A DNA stretch of 64,000 nt. Origin: an uncultured Flavobacteriaceae bacterium (lineage in GTDB: Bacteria; Bacteroidota; Bacteroidia; Flavobacteriales; Flavobacteriaceae). The notes below the pieces were generated by a model. The model was not told where the DNA came from, did not search any database, and saw only the letters and a list, made by a program, of their open reading frames with translations. Positions 18,449 through 26,490 of the stretch are shown here, piece by piece (positions within the stretch are counted from its first letter, which is position 1; each line of letters starts with the position of its first letter). Where the stretch lies: positions 984,308 to 1,048,307 of the forward strand of contig CANKZG010000001.1 in assembly GCA_947488435.1 (NCBI GenBank). The letters run 5' to 3'. The position numbers were made by a program, and so were the translations under genes.

Positions 18449-20506
18449 ATGAAGAAAGCATACTGCTATGTTAGGGTTAGTTCCAAAAGCCAAGATACTG
18501 CAAGGCAGGAAAGCGAACTAAAGGAATATGCTAAAGTTAAAGGATTTAAAATAGTCCAAACCTTTGAGGATGTGGTATCTGCAAGTAAGGAAGATATTGA
18601 TAATAGAATTGCATATAACAAGCTATTAAAGCTGGTTCAGAAAGACAATAATGAAATAAAAGACCTTTTTATACATGAAATATCTAGGCTAGGCAGAAAG
18701 ACAATTGAAGTATTAACAGCAATAGATAAGTTTACCAAATGTGAAGTAAATATCCATTTTAAAGATATTGGAAAAACTACACTAAATGAGGACGGTACTA
18801 GTTCTACGGAATCTACAATACTAATTCCAATCCTGTCAACTATGGCAGAGAATGAAACTAAGCAATTAGGCAATAGAATTAGGTCAGGACTATATGAGAA
18901 TGCTAAAAAAGGTAAGGCATTTAATTCTATAGTTACTGGTTATGATAGAGGAGAAGATGGTAGAGCTGTTATTAATGAGGAACAAGCAATATTTGTTAAA
19001 AGAATATTTGAATTAAAGGCAGAAGAAACCTCATCATATTTCATAAATAAAGCACTAAAGCAAGAACTAGGAATTGATGTACATGCTAAGACTATAGACG
19101 GAATAGTGCAGAATCCTATCTATAAAGGAGAACGGAAGTACTTAGGTGAAACTATACCAATCACTCCAATAGTCACACCCGAATTATGGCAACAGGCAAA
19201 CGATTATTTAAAATCAAGAAGAAAGACCACTAGCAAAAGATATAGAAAATATGAAAATGTAGTAGAGGGCAAAATATTTTGTGAAAACTGCAATAAGGTT
19301 ATGTACCAAATGGTGGTGCGAAGAATAAATACCTTCAAGTGTTTTAATTGCGGTGTTACGGTCAATAGACCTTGGTTATATGCAATGATAAAATTTGTGG
19401 TTGAAGCGCATAAGGATAAAGTAAATACCGATAAGTTCAAGAAAAGGATTGCTAAACAAATTGAGCAAAATAAAACTTTACTCGTTGATTTGAAATCTAA
19501 GCTGGCTAATACTGAAAAAGGAATTAAGAACAGTATTTTAATGCGAGCGAAAGAAGAAATAAATCAGCAACAGTATAATGAATTGAAAAAAGAACTGGAT
19601 AAAGAAAAGGACTATTTAAGCAAGCAAATTGAATCTTCAAAGGGTAAGTTAAATAGTCATAGAAAAGCACTTAAAACACGGCCTAAACACTTCTCAGAAG
19701 ACCTTAAAATATTCAAAACCCAAATAAAAGACATATTATACGAAGTTGAGGTAAATAAAGAAAATGTAAGAATTAATATTGAAAATTTATTGATTTATAA
19801 AATACCGCAAAGGCATCCATCGTCTATTGGCTGGCATAAGAGGTCTAATAAACCATTTGAAACCCCATTTAAAACTGGAATAGAAATAATTGGCGTATTA
19901 GCCGATGAAGATGTACCTGCATACATAGACCAACAAACCAGCCCAGATGCATATTATAAAGCAATAGAAAAGCATCTTGCTGCTAATAACCAAGGCAGCC
20001 GTAGCCCAAAAAAGGAAACCTATAAAGATGCTAATGATGCAACAAAAACAGTAGATGAATTAATTGAAGAGCTAAGCCACGTAAAGGAAGATGGTAATAA
20101 GCCTAGTACAACCGAAGAAGCTTTTGATTTATATAAATTTTTTGAAAGATATGGTTATGCTAAAGTAGATAAAGCATCCGATGTAGTTGGCAAAGCAATA
20201 GAAAACCTAAACGCAGAACAAAGGAGAAAATATGTATATAAATTATTTGATGATTTAGGCAATACTGCTACTACAGAAGCAACCCAGCCAGTAAAACCAA
20301 ACAGCAACCAGCCAGCAAGCCCAAAAGAAATGAAATCGTTTTTAAGGCCGTACATTAAAGAAACCTATGGCGATGAGTTTACTTTACCGAAATTAGTTCC
20401 CGATGATTTGGTTATCTGGTATCAATTAGCACTAAAGGGAGAAGAGCTACCTATTGAGGATAACGATAATGATGCTATGCCCTTCACCCCCGATGATGAA
20501 GAATAA
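18449..20506 (+). CDS. Large serine recombinase (integrase) with unusual C-terminal extension
   Basis: The 685-residue protein starts with a resolvase catalytic domain (Y7-V-R-V-S11, catalytic Ser11; HEISRLGRK). A recombinase domain follows (GYDRGEDGRAVINEEQ, IVQNPIYKGERKYLG), then a zinc ribbon (CENCNK and CFNCG, residues about 275-295) and a long lysine/glutamate coiled coil, the order of large serine integrases. After about residue 470 there is a further region of roughly 200 residues with an acidic end (EDNDNDAMPFTPDDEE) that I do not recognise. The gene starts just inside attL, as expected for the enzyme that integrates this element into the exonuclease gene. Confidence 0.93.
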   Translation: MKKAYCYVRVSSKSQDTARQESELKEYAKVKGFKIVQTFEDVVSASKEDIDNRIAYNKLLKLVQKDNNEIKDLFIHEISRLGRKTIEVLTAIDKFTKCEVNIHFKDIGKTTLNEDGTSSTESTILIPILSTMAENETKQLGNRIRSGLYENAKKGKAFNSIVTGYDRGEDGRAVINEEQAIFVKRIFELKAEETSSYFINKALKQELGIDVHAKTIDGIVQNPIYKGERKYLGETIPITPIVTPELWQQANDYLKSRRKTTSKRYRKYENVVEGKIFCENCNKVMYQMVVRRINTFKCFNCGVTVNRPWLYAMIKFVVEAHKDKVNTDKFKKRIAKQIEQNKTLLVDLKSKLANTEKGIKNSILMRAKEEINQQQYNELKKELDKEKDYLSKQIESSKGKLNSHRKALKTRPKHFSEDLKIFKTQIKDILYEVEVNKENVRINIENLLIYKIPQRHPSSIGWHKRSNKPFETPFKTGIEIIGVLADEDVPAYIDQQTSPDAYYKAIEKHLAANNQGSRSPKKETYKDANDATKTVDELIEELSHVKEDGNKPSTTEEAFDLYKFFERYGYAKVDKASDVVGKAIENLNAEQRRKYVYKLFDDLGNTATTEATQPVKPNSNQPASPKEMKSFLRPYIKETYGDEFTLPKLVPDDLVIWYQLALKGEELPIEDNDNDAMPFTPDDEE

Positions 20507-20963
20507 GTACGGTAAATCATGGCTTCCGACCAATTGAGGATGATTTTAGTCTGAACACTCCGTTCTAGTTTATTTTGGATGAAATACTGCTTTTGGCAAA
20601 AGTTTGTTTGTTAAATCGTCTAAAAAGAAGTTTTCTGAAATTTTGAGAAAAATCGAAGAGAAATTCTTTCTTCTTCATTGTGATAGAGAAAGTTCTTACT
20701 AACTTAGCTCCTTCATTGAGCAAACTATGCTCAAATTTTAGTGTAGGAAGTCTTTTGGTCAAATAGACTGCTCCAGCTTATTAAAGCGAAATAATAAAAC
20801 CCGACCGCAATCACAATTTTTTAATGGTTCGCCCAAATGGGTAAGATGTATCCTAGCCGTGATAGGCTTTGGGTCAAATTAATTATTGCTCAATCCTTTG
20901 GGTTCGGGCAATCTCAACCGTATGCCATAAAATCAAAATGTGGCCTACACTAAAATAGATTAT
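20507..20963. other. Non-coding stretch after the integrase
   Basis: No gene could be supported here. It holds a perfect hairpin with arms TTGAGCA (20716-20722) and TGCTCAA (20728-20734) and a five-base loop, and a smaller AGCC/GGCT stem-loop near 20855. It probably contains the leader and promoter of the following four-gene cluster. Confidence 0.4.
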
Positions 20964-21374
20964 ATGTATAAAGAAATCAGTTTACAAGAAGCCATCGAGC
21001 AATGCTATTCCCATTGGTCGGAACAAGGCTCAAAGACGGACAAAAAGCAGTTCGTTGAAGAAATGGACAACTATCTGTCATACTTGGAATGGGAGGGCAT
21101 TGACGTTACGGCACAAGCCCTAATAAACTATGTCCTAAGAGCATTTGGCACCTCCAACGGAGCATATCACGTCTTCCCGTTTATTGAATATCTTAAGGAA
21201 GCCGTGAAACCGCTACACCTCAGCGAAATAACCAAAAAAAATGTCGAGGTGGAATATTACAACTATCATAAAAATAGGATATATCATGTCAAGGGTACGT
21301 TGCGAACACCAAACAGCCCCTATAACTGGAAAACAGGAAGAGAGTTCATTTCACAAAAAAGAAAATCAGCATAG
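20964..21374 (+). CDS. Unknown protein, first gene of the polymerase-like cluster
   Basis: I do not recognise this protein. From ATG at 20964 it has 136 residues; a GTG eight codons upstream is possible. It looks soluble, alpha-helical in the first two thirds (LQEAIEQCYSHWSEQGS, FVEEMDNYLSYLEWEG) and basic at the end (KTGREFISQKRKSA). The next gene starts immediately after its stop, so the two are in one operon with the polymerase-like gene. A replication accessory role is only a guess from position. Confidence 0.6.
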   Translation: MYKEISLQEAIEQCYSHWSEQGSKTDKKQFVEEMDNYLSYLEWEGIDVTAQALINYVLRAFGTSNGAYHVFPFIEYLKEAVKPLHLSEITKKNVEVEYYNYHKNRIYHVKGTLRTPNSPYNWKTGREFISQKRKSA

Positions 21375-21584
21375 ATGGAAAAATTAATTTATAAAACGAA
21401 GGAATATACCAGCAAGGCAAAGCTCATGACCGATAACAATTTGACGGCAGACCATTATGATAGCCTGTTGTCTATGGGCAGAATCCAAATGGTTGACAAT
21501 GATGATTTCTCTGACTTTGCTGGCTTATGGTTAGGGGAGAATCGAAATAGTAATAACGAAAATACAGATAACAATGAGGGATAG
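21375..21584 (+). CDS. Small unknown protein
   Basis: A 69-residue, unrecognised protein whose ATG directly follows the stop of the previous gene and whose end overlaps the next gene by 11 bases. The N-terminal part is lysine-rich and the C-terminal part is acidic and Asn-rich (ENRNSNNENTDNNEG). Tight packing supports it as a real gene. No domain is visible. Confidence 0.55.
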   Translation: MEKLIYKTKEYTSKAKLMTDNNLTADHYDSLLSMGRIQMVDNDDFSDFAGLWLGENRNSNNENTDNNEG

Positions 21585-22002
21585 TATTTTAAAAGCATTT
21601 GAACTGCATCGGGCTAATAACATAAATGGCGAAAAGGATGTATTCCTTTTTATCGTAGAGGAGTATCTGTTAGGAAAGCCCATATATATTGAATACCACA
21701 AGACTACCACCAATAAAGATTTCCTTAGTCTCATTAATGCTACTTGGAATACATATAAAGAGGCTGACCACGGGGCTACAAAACAAGATTTTCTTGATGA
21801 GGTAAAGACTATCATTGCCAATTACAAACCTCAGCACTATTACGAAGATGTGCTAGGGCGCAAGTTTCAAAATCTAAAGGAACTGTGTGAAGCCCTAAAC
21901 ATAAGTAGTCGTTCGGCAAGAGCAAAAATCAAGCACGGAGAAGTAAAAAAGGTCATTAACAAAATAAAAGTCAACCTAGATGGGAACTACAGCAGCAACT
22001 AA
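21574..22002 (+). CDS. Unknown protein with possible C-terminal helix-turn-helix
   Basis: The 142-residue protein is not recognised as a whole. Its last 45 residues (GRKFQNLKELCEALNISSRS followed by a basic helix) look like the short DNA-binding modules found in NUMOD-type and phage proteins, with a helix, a turn at NISSRS and a second helix. It overlaps the genes on both sides (11 bases before, 23 after), so translation is coupled to the polymerase-like gene. A DNA-binding helper, for example at an origin, fits but is inference. Confidence 0.6.
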   Translation: MRDSILKAFELHRANNINGEKDVFLFIVEEYLLGKPIYIEYHKTTTNKDFLSLINATWNTYKEADHGATKQDFLDEVKTIIANYKPQHYYEDVLGRKFQNLKELCEALNISSRSARAKIKHGEVKKVINKIKVNLDGNYSSN

Positions 22003-23470
22003 GAAAAGAAAGTTTAAAAGAAGGCTAATAAAATCCAAAATTGCCACTTCAATACCACAGGGCGTAATTAATGCAGTAAAGGGTTGCAAACTGCCCGAAG
22101 AATATGAATTGGAGGCGTTTACCTTTATCGATTGGTTAATAAACACATCCATATATCAAAGTGGCAAATGCGGTTCGTACGTACAAGTGCATGCCAAAAG
22201 TAAATTCAAAACAGGGTATAAAAATAATTGGTTGGATGCCCTATTGGAAAGTGAAATACTGATAACGGACGACCACTACATTCCGGCCAATAATAAAGAA
22301 GGTAAAAAACCAAAGTGCATTTGCTATAAGGTTAACTATGACCTAGTCCATAACCCTAATACACTTGGAAAAGCAAAAAGTGAATTTAGGTTAAATCCCA
22401 AACTAATTCAAACTCCTATATACAAGGGGTTTGTGAAGTCAGCCAATGCATTGGAATATCCAATAGAATTATTGGAAGCCACACTTAATCAATTGGTCGA
22501 GGATATATCAATCGAGGATTTCAATGTTGATGAACAAATTGCCAAAGGCTCTTACAAGGTTAAATTCCCGTCCGTACAGGACTACGATAATGATAAGCTT
22601 AATTACTTCGATTCCGATTGGGTGATAGATTATGCAAAATCAGAGGAACTAAGTGCCATTGAGGACGACGGAACCATCTATATAAAATCAATAGAAAAGT
22701 TTCTTACAGATAAGAAAAAGGTGGTACAGATTAGCAACCAAAAGGCCATAGAAAAACTAGCGAACGGCCATTGGCACACAACCGACCGAAACGATACAAA
22801 TCAGCGGTTGGATAGTCCTTTTACAAATCTGAACAAAGAGCTGTTTGAAGTCATCAAGCGGCATAACGGCCTACGTGAACTGGACAGCAAGAACAGCCAG
22901 TACAGTTTGTTGGCAAATTATATGGGAGAACAAACCGATGTAGCATTCTATGATATTGCTACAATGGGAATGCTATACGAACAACTGGCTTTGGCAATAG
23001 ACCCAAGTATTCCTAAAGTAGCATACCATAAACTAAAAGCTACTAAAGAACAGTGGGCAGCAGGCCAAAAGGCACGAAAGAAAGCAAAACTACTTATGAT
23101 GCTATTGGTATTCGGTAAGGTAAAAACCAAAGTACCGTATATAGATGTATTCCAACAACTTTTTCCTAAAGCTTATGAATGGATTTCGTGGTACAAGACC
23201 GAAAATCCTTTTGAAATCAAGAGCAAAACCATAAATGGTGAGGATGATTTTTATAAAGCCCTGCCGATTGCTTTGCAACGCATGGAGTCGAAATTTTGGG
23301 TGGACGGGGTTTTGAAACAGTGTTATAAAAAACGAGGTGAAAACAGGATAGTTGCCATAAGTCGCCACGATTCCATATCTGTTTTTGCAAAGGATAGGGA
23401 TACTGTAATCTCAATTATTGATGAACAAAAAAGGCAATATGGGTACAAGTTTTCTTTATCAAGAAACTAA
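21980..23470 (+). CDS. Divergent family A DNA polymerase-like protein
   Basis: The 496-residue protein shows, in order and with the right spacing, the palm and finger motifs of family A polymerases: R276-L-D-S-P-F-T-N-L, like the TGRLSS..PNLQ motif; motif A D302-SKNS-Q307, where the Gln occupies the position of the Klenow Glu710 steric gate; motif B R366-x3-K370-x7-F378-G379, like Rx3Kx7YG of the O helix; motif C R462-H463-D464-S465, like VHDE. No 3'-5' or 5'-3' exonuclease domain precedes them. The N-terminal 250 residues are not recognised. I read it as a small replicative or repair polymerase of the element. Motif matches are seen directly; polymerase activity is inferred. Confidence 0.6.
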   Translation: MGTTAATKKRKFKRRLIKSKIATSIPQGVINAVKGCKLPEEYELEAFTFIDWLINTSIYQSGKCGSYVQVHAKSKFKTGYKNNWLDALLESEILITDDHYIPANNKEGKKPKCICYKVNYDLVHNPNTLGKAKSEFRLNPKLIQTPIYKGFVKSANALEYPIELLEATLNQLVEDISIEDFNVDEQIAKGSYKVKFPSVQDYDNDKLNYFDSDWVIDYAKSEELSAIEDDGTIYIKSIEKFLTDKKKVVQISNQKAIEKLANGHWHTTDRNDTNQRLDSPFTNLNKELFEVIKRHNGLRELDSKNSQYSLLANYMGEQTDVAFYDIATMGMLYEQLALAIDPSIPKVAYHKLKATKEQWAAGQKARKKAKLLMMLLVFGKVKTKVPYIDVFQQLFPKAYEWISWYKTENPFEIKSKTINGEDDFYKALPIALQRMESKFWVDGVLKQCYKKRGENRIVAISRHDSISVFAKDRDTVISIIDEQKRQYGYKFSLSRN

Positions 23471-23571
23471 TCCTTGTAACTAATTCATATACAATACATT
23501 ATAATCATTTTAATATCATATAAAATGAATAATAAACTAATGAAATAATGTGGAATATTGTTTAGTAACGC

Positions 23572-23691
23572 ATTGATAATCAATAACAATATGGAAAAAA
23601 GCCACCAACGCCAAAAAGAACCGATTGGCGTAAAGTGGGTAAATAATAGTTCGGTTCATTATTGTACAATAACGCCAGCATCGTAGCTGGC
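23572..23691. repeat. Cluster of palindromes after the polymerase-like gene
   Basis: Within 120 bases there are four inverted repeats: ATTGAT-A-ATCAAT (23572-23584); CGCCAA (23609-23614) with TTGGCG (23625-23630); GAACCGA (23619-23625) with TCGGTTC (23651-23657), interleaved with the previous pair; and GCCAGC (23674-23679) with GCTGGC (23686-23691). The region is otherwise AT-rich and has no gene. It could be a replication origin, a structured RNA leader of the next gene, or both. Confidence 0.5.
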
Positions 23692-23713
23692 AATTAATTT
23701 AAATTAATTTATT

Positions 23714-24301
23714 ATGGCGAAAGTAGATACTTTCAAAAAAAGGGTGATTTCCTCAAACGATCAAGAAAAAGCGAACCTTATCCAAGGATTCAAGAATGAA
23801 GCTTTAGTTATCAAGGACTTTTGGCTAAAGCAAAATGCAAAGGGGAAATTATACAAATTGTCAGATATCGTTTCGTTTGTTGAAAACCCATCTATTCTTA
23901 GAGAGGTTTTTGATAAGGAAAATCGAGATGAGATTATTGCAATGTCCTTTGCTAATGGCATTGATGTCGATTCCATTAGAGGGTTGGATGATATTCCTTT
24001 AAGAGGTGACCAACAAATTATTTTGAATGAGTTGCAAAAACTTAAAAAGTTTTCCATGTTCAATAATGGTTTAAGTTCTAAAGACTGGTTGGTAAAGGAA
24101 GAAATTGTAGTTACTGAAAAAGTAGAAGAAGTATTTGAGGAACAAACTACAGAATTTACTAAAGGCCTCATAGCCAATAATAGATTAAATGTACTGGAAG
24201 CGTTTGAAAATCATCTTGAAATATTTCCAGAGGATAAAGCTACTATAATGCAAATACTAAGGCATGGTAATGGTAGGCAGTTCATTAATTATGGATTGTA
24301 G
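23714..24301 (+). CDS. Unknown soluble protein
   Basis: The 195-residue protein is predicted soluble, charged and mostly helical, with no signal peptide or known motif. Segments such as FKKRVISSNDQEKANLIQGF and an acidic EKVEEVFEEQTTEF stretch are visible. It begins behind a palindrome-rich leader and ends at a good terminator, so it is probably its own transcription unit. I do not recognise the family. Confidence 0.6.
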   Translation: MAKVDTFKKRVISSNDQEKANLIQGFKNEALVIKDFWLKQNAKGKLYKLSDIVSFVENPSILREVFDKENRDEIIAMSFANGIDVDSIRGLDDIPLRGDQQIILNELQKLKKFSMFNNGLSSKDWLVKEEIVVTEKVEEVFEEQTTEFTKGLIANNRLNVLEAFENHLEIFPEDKATIMQILRHGNGRQFINYGL

Positions 24302-24355
24302 ATAGGTTGATAGCTGAGCATCTATTTAAACTGCTTCTTTATTCATGTTAAGGAA

Positions 24356-24391
24356 AGAGGGCTTGGTTGTGATCGCTAAGCCCTTTTTTTA
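24356..24391 (+). terminator. Rho-independent terminator
   Basis: GGGCTT (24359-24364) pairs with AAGCCC (24378-24383), followed directly by seven T residues. It closes the gene ending at 24301. Confidence 0.8.
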
Positions 24392-24520
24392 TGAGCTAGC
24401 GTACAAAAGCATCCTCAAGAATCATTGAAATTGAAGATAAGCGTACAATTCCCCAACGATGCGATTTTTCAGCCTTAGAAAGAAAGTCCGTATTACGTTC
24501 ATATTCGCAAATAACACATA

Positions 24521-24538
24521 TTGTTACATTTGTAACAA
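24521..24538 (+). promoter_or_regulatory. Palindromic operator over a -7 promoter box
   Basis: TTGTTACA and TGTAACAA form a perfect inverted repeat with a two-base spacer. The centre contains TACATTTG (24525-24532), an exact TAnnTTTG box reading to the right, so a dimeric regulator bound here would block this promoter. No coding region starts within 500 bases downstream. Confidence 0.5.
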
Positions 24539-25030
24539 AAACCACCATATATCACAACGTGCGAAAGACCATAATTACCAGTAAATTCCAAAAAAAATCA
24601 CGAGCTTTTTTGTTTTTTAAACCAAGAAAATTAGTCGAACCGAAGAAAAAGACGTTAAAAACCTGACCTCTGCCTATTATTGATTCAGACGATAACAGCA
24701 TATCAAATGTAGAACCGAGGTATACATATAAAACTCCAACAAAACAGATGTAGAACGACCCTAGATAAGTGTACAGATGTTCTATGGAAGTAAAACATCC
24801 TCTTTTTTTAAAAAAAGTGTGTGCGGTAGCCTTCTCCTTGGTGTGCTGATGGGATGAATAGCCTAAGTAAATTAGTAAGATTTGCACCATAAAAATACGC
24901 CTTTACTGCCATTAATTAAAGAATATTAGTTGAGTCAAGGAATAAAAACGGTTAGATTCAAGCACCTGAATTTCGACTAATTAATTCCTGATTTCGACGC
25001 CTATTGATACTATTTTCCCATAGGTAAGGT

Positions 25031-25038
25031 TATGTTTG
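25031..25038 (+). promoter_or_regulatory. -7 promoter box of the small recombinase gene
   Basis: TATGTTTG is an exact TAnnTTTG box, 65 bases before the recombinase ATG. A TTG at 25004-25006 is a weak candidate upstream element. Confidence 0.45.
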
Positions 25039-25103
25039 GGTATTGAAATCACACCTGTAACGGTGGTTGCAGTTCTGACTAAAACACCTAAATCGTGTCA
25101 ATT

Positions 25104-25769
25104 ATGGAAAATTATATCGCATACTATAGGGTTTCAACCAAAGACCAAAACTTAGGTCTGGAAGCGCAAAAGGAAAAAGTTCATAAACACCTAAGTAAAA
25201 ATAATGGCAATCTTTTACATGAGTACGAGGAAAAAGAAACAGGAACGGCAAAAAGGCAAAGGGTGGAAATATACAAGGCCATAGATCAGGCCAAACAAAA
25301 CAACGCTACGTTAATAATAGCTAAGCTGGATAGACTTTCCCGTAACGTAGCATTTACAGCTAAATTAATGGATTCGGGCGTTAAGTTCATAGCGTTGGAT
25401 ATACCGAATGCCAATAGCCTTACAATACATATCATTGCCGCAATGGCGCAACACGAAGCTAAGCTAATCAGCGACCGTACTAAGGCAGCATTACAGGTAC
25501 TAAAGACCAATGGCGTACAGCTAGGTAATAAGAAAAATCTAACCGCAGAGGGCAGAGCAAAAGGCTCATATAGTAACATGCTACGAGCCAAAAACAATGA
25601 AAATAATAAACGGGCTGAGGCGTATATAAACGCATTAAATACTTCCTCTTTAGGGTTAAGTGAAATAGCAGCCAAGCTAAACGCAGCAGGCTTTAAGACC
25701 AGTACAGGCAAGCAGTTTAACGGTACTACAGTAAGAAGATTAATTAAGCGGTTATCGGTAGCAGCTTAA
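25104..25769 (+). CDS. Small serine recombinase (resolvase/invertase type)
   Basis: From ATG at 25104 the protein has 221 residues. The N-terminal catalytic domain shows Y7-Y-R-V-S11, ALDIPNANSLTIHIIAAMAQHEAKLISDRTKAAL and LDRLSRNVAFT; the C-terminal end is a helix-turn-helix (LGLSEIAAKLNAAGFKTSTG to VRRLIKRL). Resolvases of this type separate co-integrates or dimers, or invert segments. It may resolve dimers of a circular form of the element. It is distinct from the large integrase at the left end. Confidence 0.92.
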   Translation: MENYIAYYRVSTKDQNLGLEAQKEKVHKHLSKNNGNLLHEYEEKETGTAKRQRVEIYKAIDQAKQNNATLIIAKLDRLSRNVAFTAKLMDSGVKFIALDIPNANSLTIHIIAAMAQHEAKLISDRTKAALQVLKTNGVQLGNKKNLTAEGRAKGSYSNMLRAKNNENNKRAEAYINALNTSSLGLSEIAAKLNAAGFKTSTGKQFNGTTVRRLIKRLSVAA

Positions 25770-25803
25770 ATAGTAATCCAACCAATTCCCCTATATACTG
25801 CAA

Positions 25804-25835
25804 TCGGGGAGAGATCATGTTTTTTAATTCCCCGA
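25804..25835 (+). terminator. Hairpin after the small recombinase
   Basis: TCGGGGA (25804-25810) and TCCCCGA (25829-25835) form a perfect 7-base stem around an 18-base loop, 34 bases after the recombinase stop. No T-run follows, so termination is only possible. The rest of the gap to 26058 holds nothing I can support. Confidence 0.45.
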
Positions 25836-26058
25836 GTTTCGCACCAGAGGTATTTCTTAGGGGATTTGTAAATGACTAATAACCAGTGAAATAGAATTGT
25901 TAAAATTATACAGATCAACCGCTATAGGCGGTCATACTTGATTTTGAAGTTTGCCGTTTAAGATATAACAACAAAAGTTTGTTAATATCATTCTTAATGT
26001 GGATATTCGATTAGTAGTTATATTCCTACGTTTTGAATAATTAGAAATAGTACTGTAA

Positions 26059-26490
26059 ATGACATTTGACAAGATTAATAGTGCAATACCTTGCGATTGC
26101 TTCCAAGATACATTTGAGGACCATGAATCTAAATTTGCATTAAAAATCAATAAAAGTTTTTTACGTGATGGTGATTTCAAAACCTATTGGGAAAAAGGAA
26201 GAACTGATTATAATGACTGTGAACACGCCTGTTCTTTAATATCCAAATCCATTTCAATAGTCAAAACAGATGAGGATAAAGAAAGTACACTAAAAGTCTA
26301 TAAATCCTTATTTAAAATTTCTCCAAGTTACAAGCCGTTTTGCGCTATACTTACCTTCAAAGAAGGTAGTGGCAAAATAAAATTAACACCAATTGAAATT
26401 AATACTTTACATTGTGATTTTTATAAAGCTGATAACTTTACCAAGGAATTAGTTGAACTTGTTGAAGCAATACCTTTAGAAAGTGTTTGA
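26059..26490 (+). CDS. Unknown protein, first of a coupled gene pair
   Basis: The 143-residue protein is cytoplasmic-looking and unrecognised. It has several cysteines and histidines (IPCDCFQDTF, DYNDCEHACSL, LHCDFYKA) and a strand-rich end (KPFCAILTFKEGSGKIKLTPIEIN). Its last eight bases overlap the next gene, which starts with GTG, so the two products are probably made together in fixed ratio. Such compact pairs in islands are often defence or toxin-antitoxin modules, but no diagnostic motif supports either here. Confidence 0.6.
   Translation: MTFDKINSAIPCDCFQDTFEDHESKFALKINKSFLRDGDFKTYWEKGRTDYNDCEHACSLISKSISIVKTDEDKESTLKVYKSLFKISPSYKPFCAILTFKEGSGKIKLTPIEINTLHCDFYKADNFTKELVELVEAIPLESV

Larger units (their letters stand above)
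18054..18461 (-). pseudogene. C-terminal half of PolB-like 3'-5' exonuclease, split by the element
   Basis: The host-derived part is 18054-18407 and starts at FDFPYIARRM, the second half of the ExoII motif, ending with the ExoIII motif YCELDVVTTAQVF. The 18 residues before FDFP in the open frame are encoded by element DNA and do not belong to the family. The N-terminal half, ending in HNGKE, lies at 30042-30403 on the same strand. Joining codon 120 of that half to F at 18405-18407 gives a continuous 237-residue exonuclease. On its own this half lacks the ExoI Asp-Glu and cannot be a nuclease. Confidence 0.9.
24302..25103. other. Long AT-rich intergenic region
   Basis: About 800 bases without a gene I can support. 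It contains the terminator at 24356-24391, a perfect 18-base palindrome overlapping a -7 promoter box (24521-24538), short direct repeats of ATGTAGAAC (near 24705 and 24750) and a -7 box before the small recombinase gene. An untranslated RNA or recombination sites for the nearby recombinase are possible. Confidence 0.4.

Noticed and set aside
18408-18461. The first 18 codons of the left exonuclease fragment as native protein
   Set aside because: They are encoded by element DNA; family similarity begins exactly at FDFP.
20565-20762. Minus-strand open frame of 65 codons in the gap after the integrase
   Set aside because: Low-complexity Phe/Lys/Ser composition, no motif, contains the 20716-20734 hairpin, and no supporting neighbour. 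I treat the region as non-coding.
23572-23691. A CRISPR array in the palindrome-rich region
   Set aside because: The repeats are inverted and all different; there are no regularly spaced direct repeats and no cas genes in the window.
24552-24890. Minus-strand open frame of 112 codons in the long intergenic gap
   Set aside because: Its composition follows from AT-rich DNA (Phe, Leu, Tyr runs), with no domain or start signal, and it lies downstream of the palindromic promoter that points the other way.
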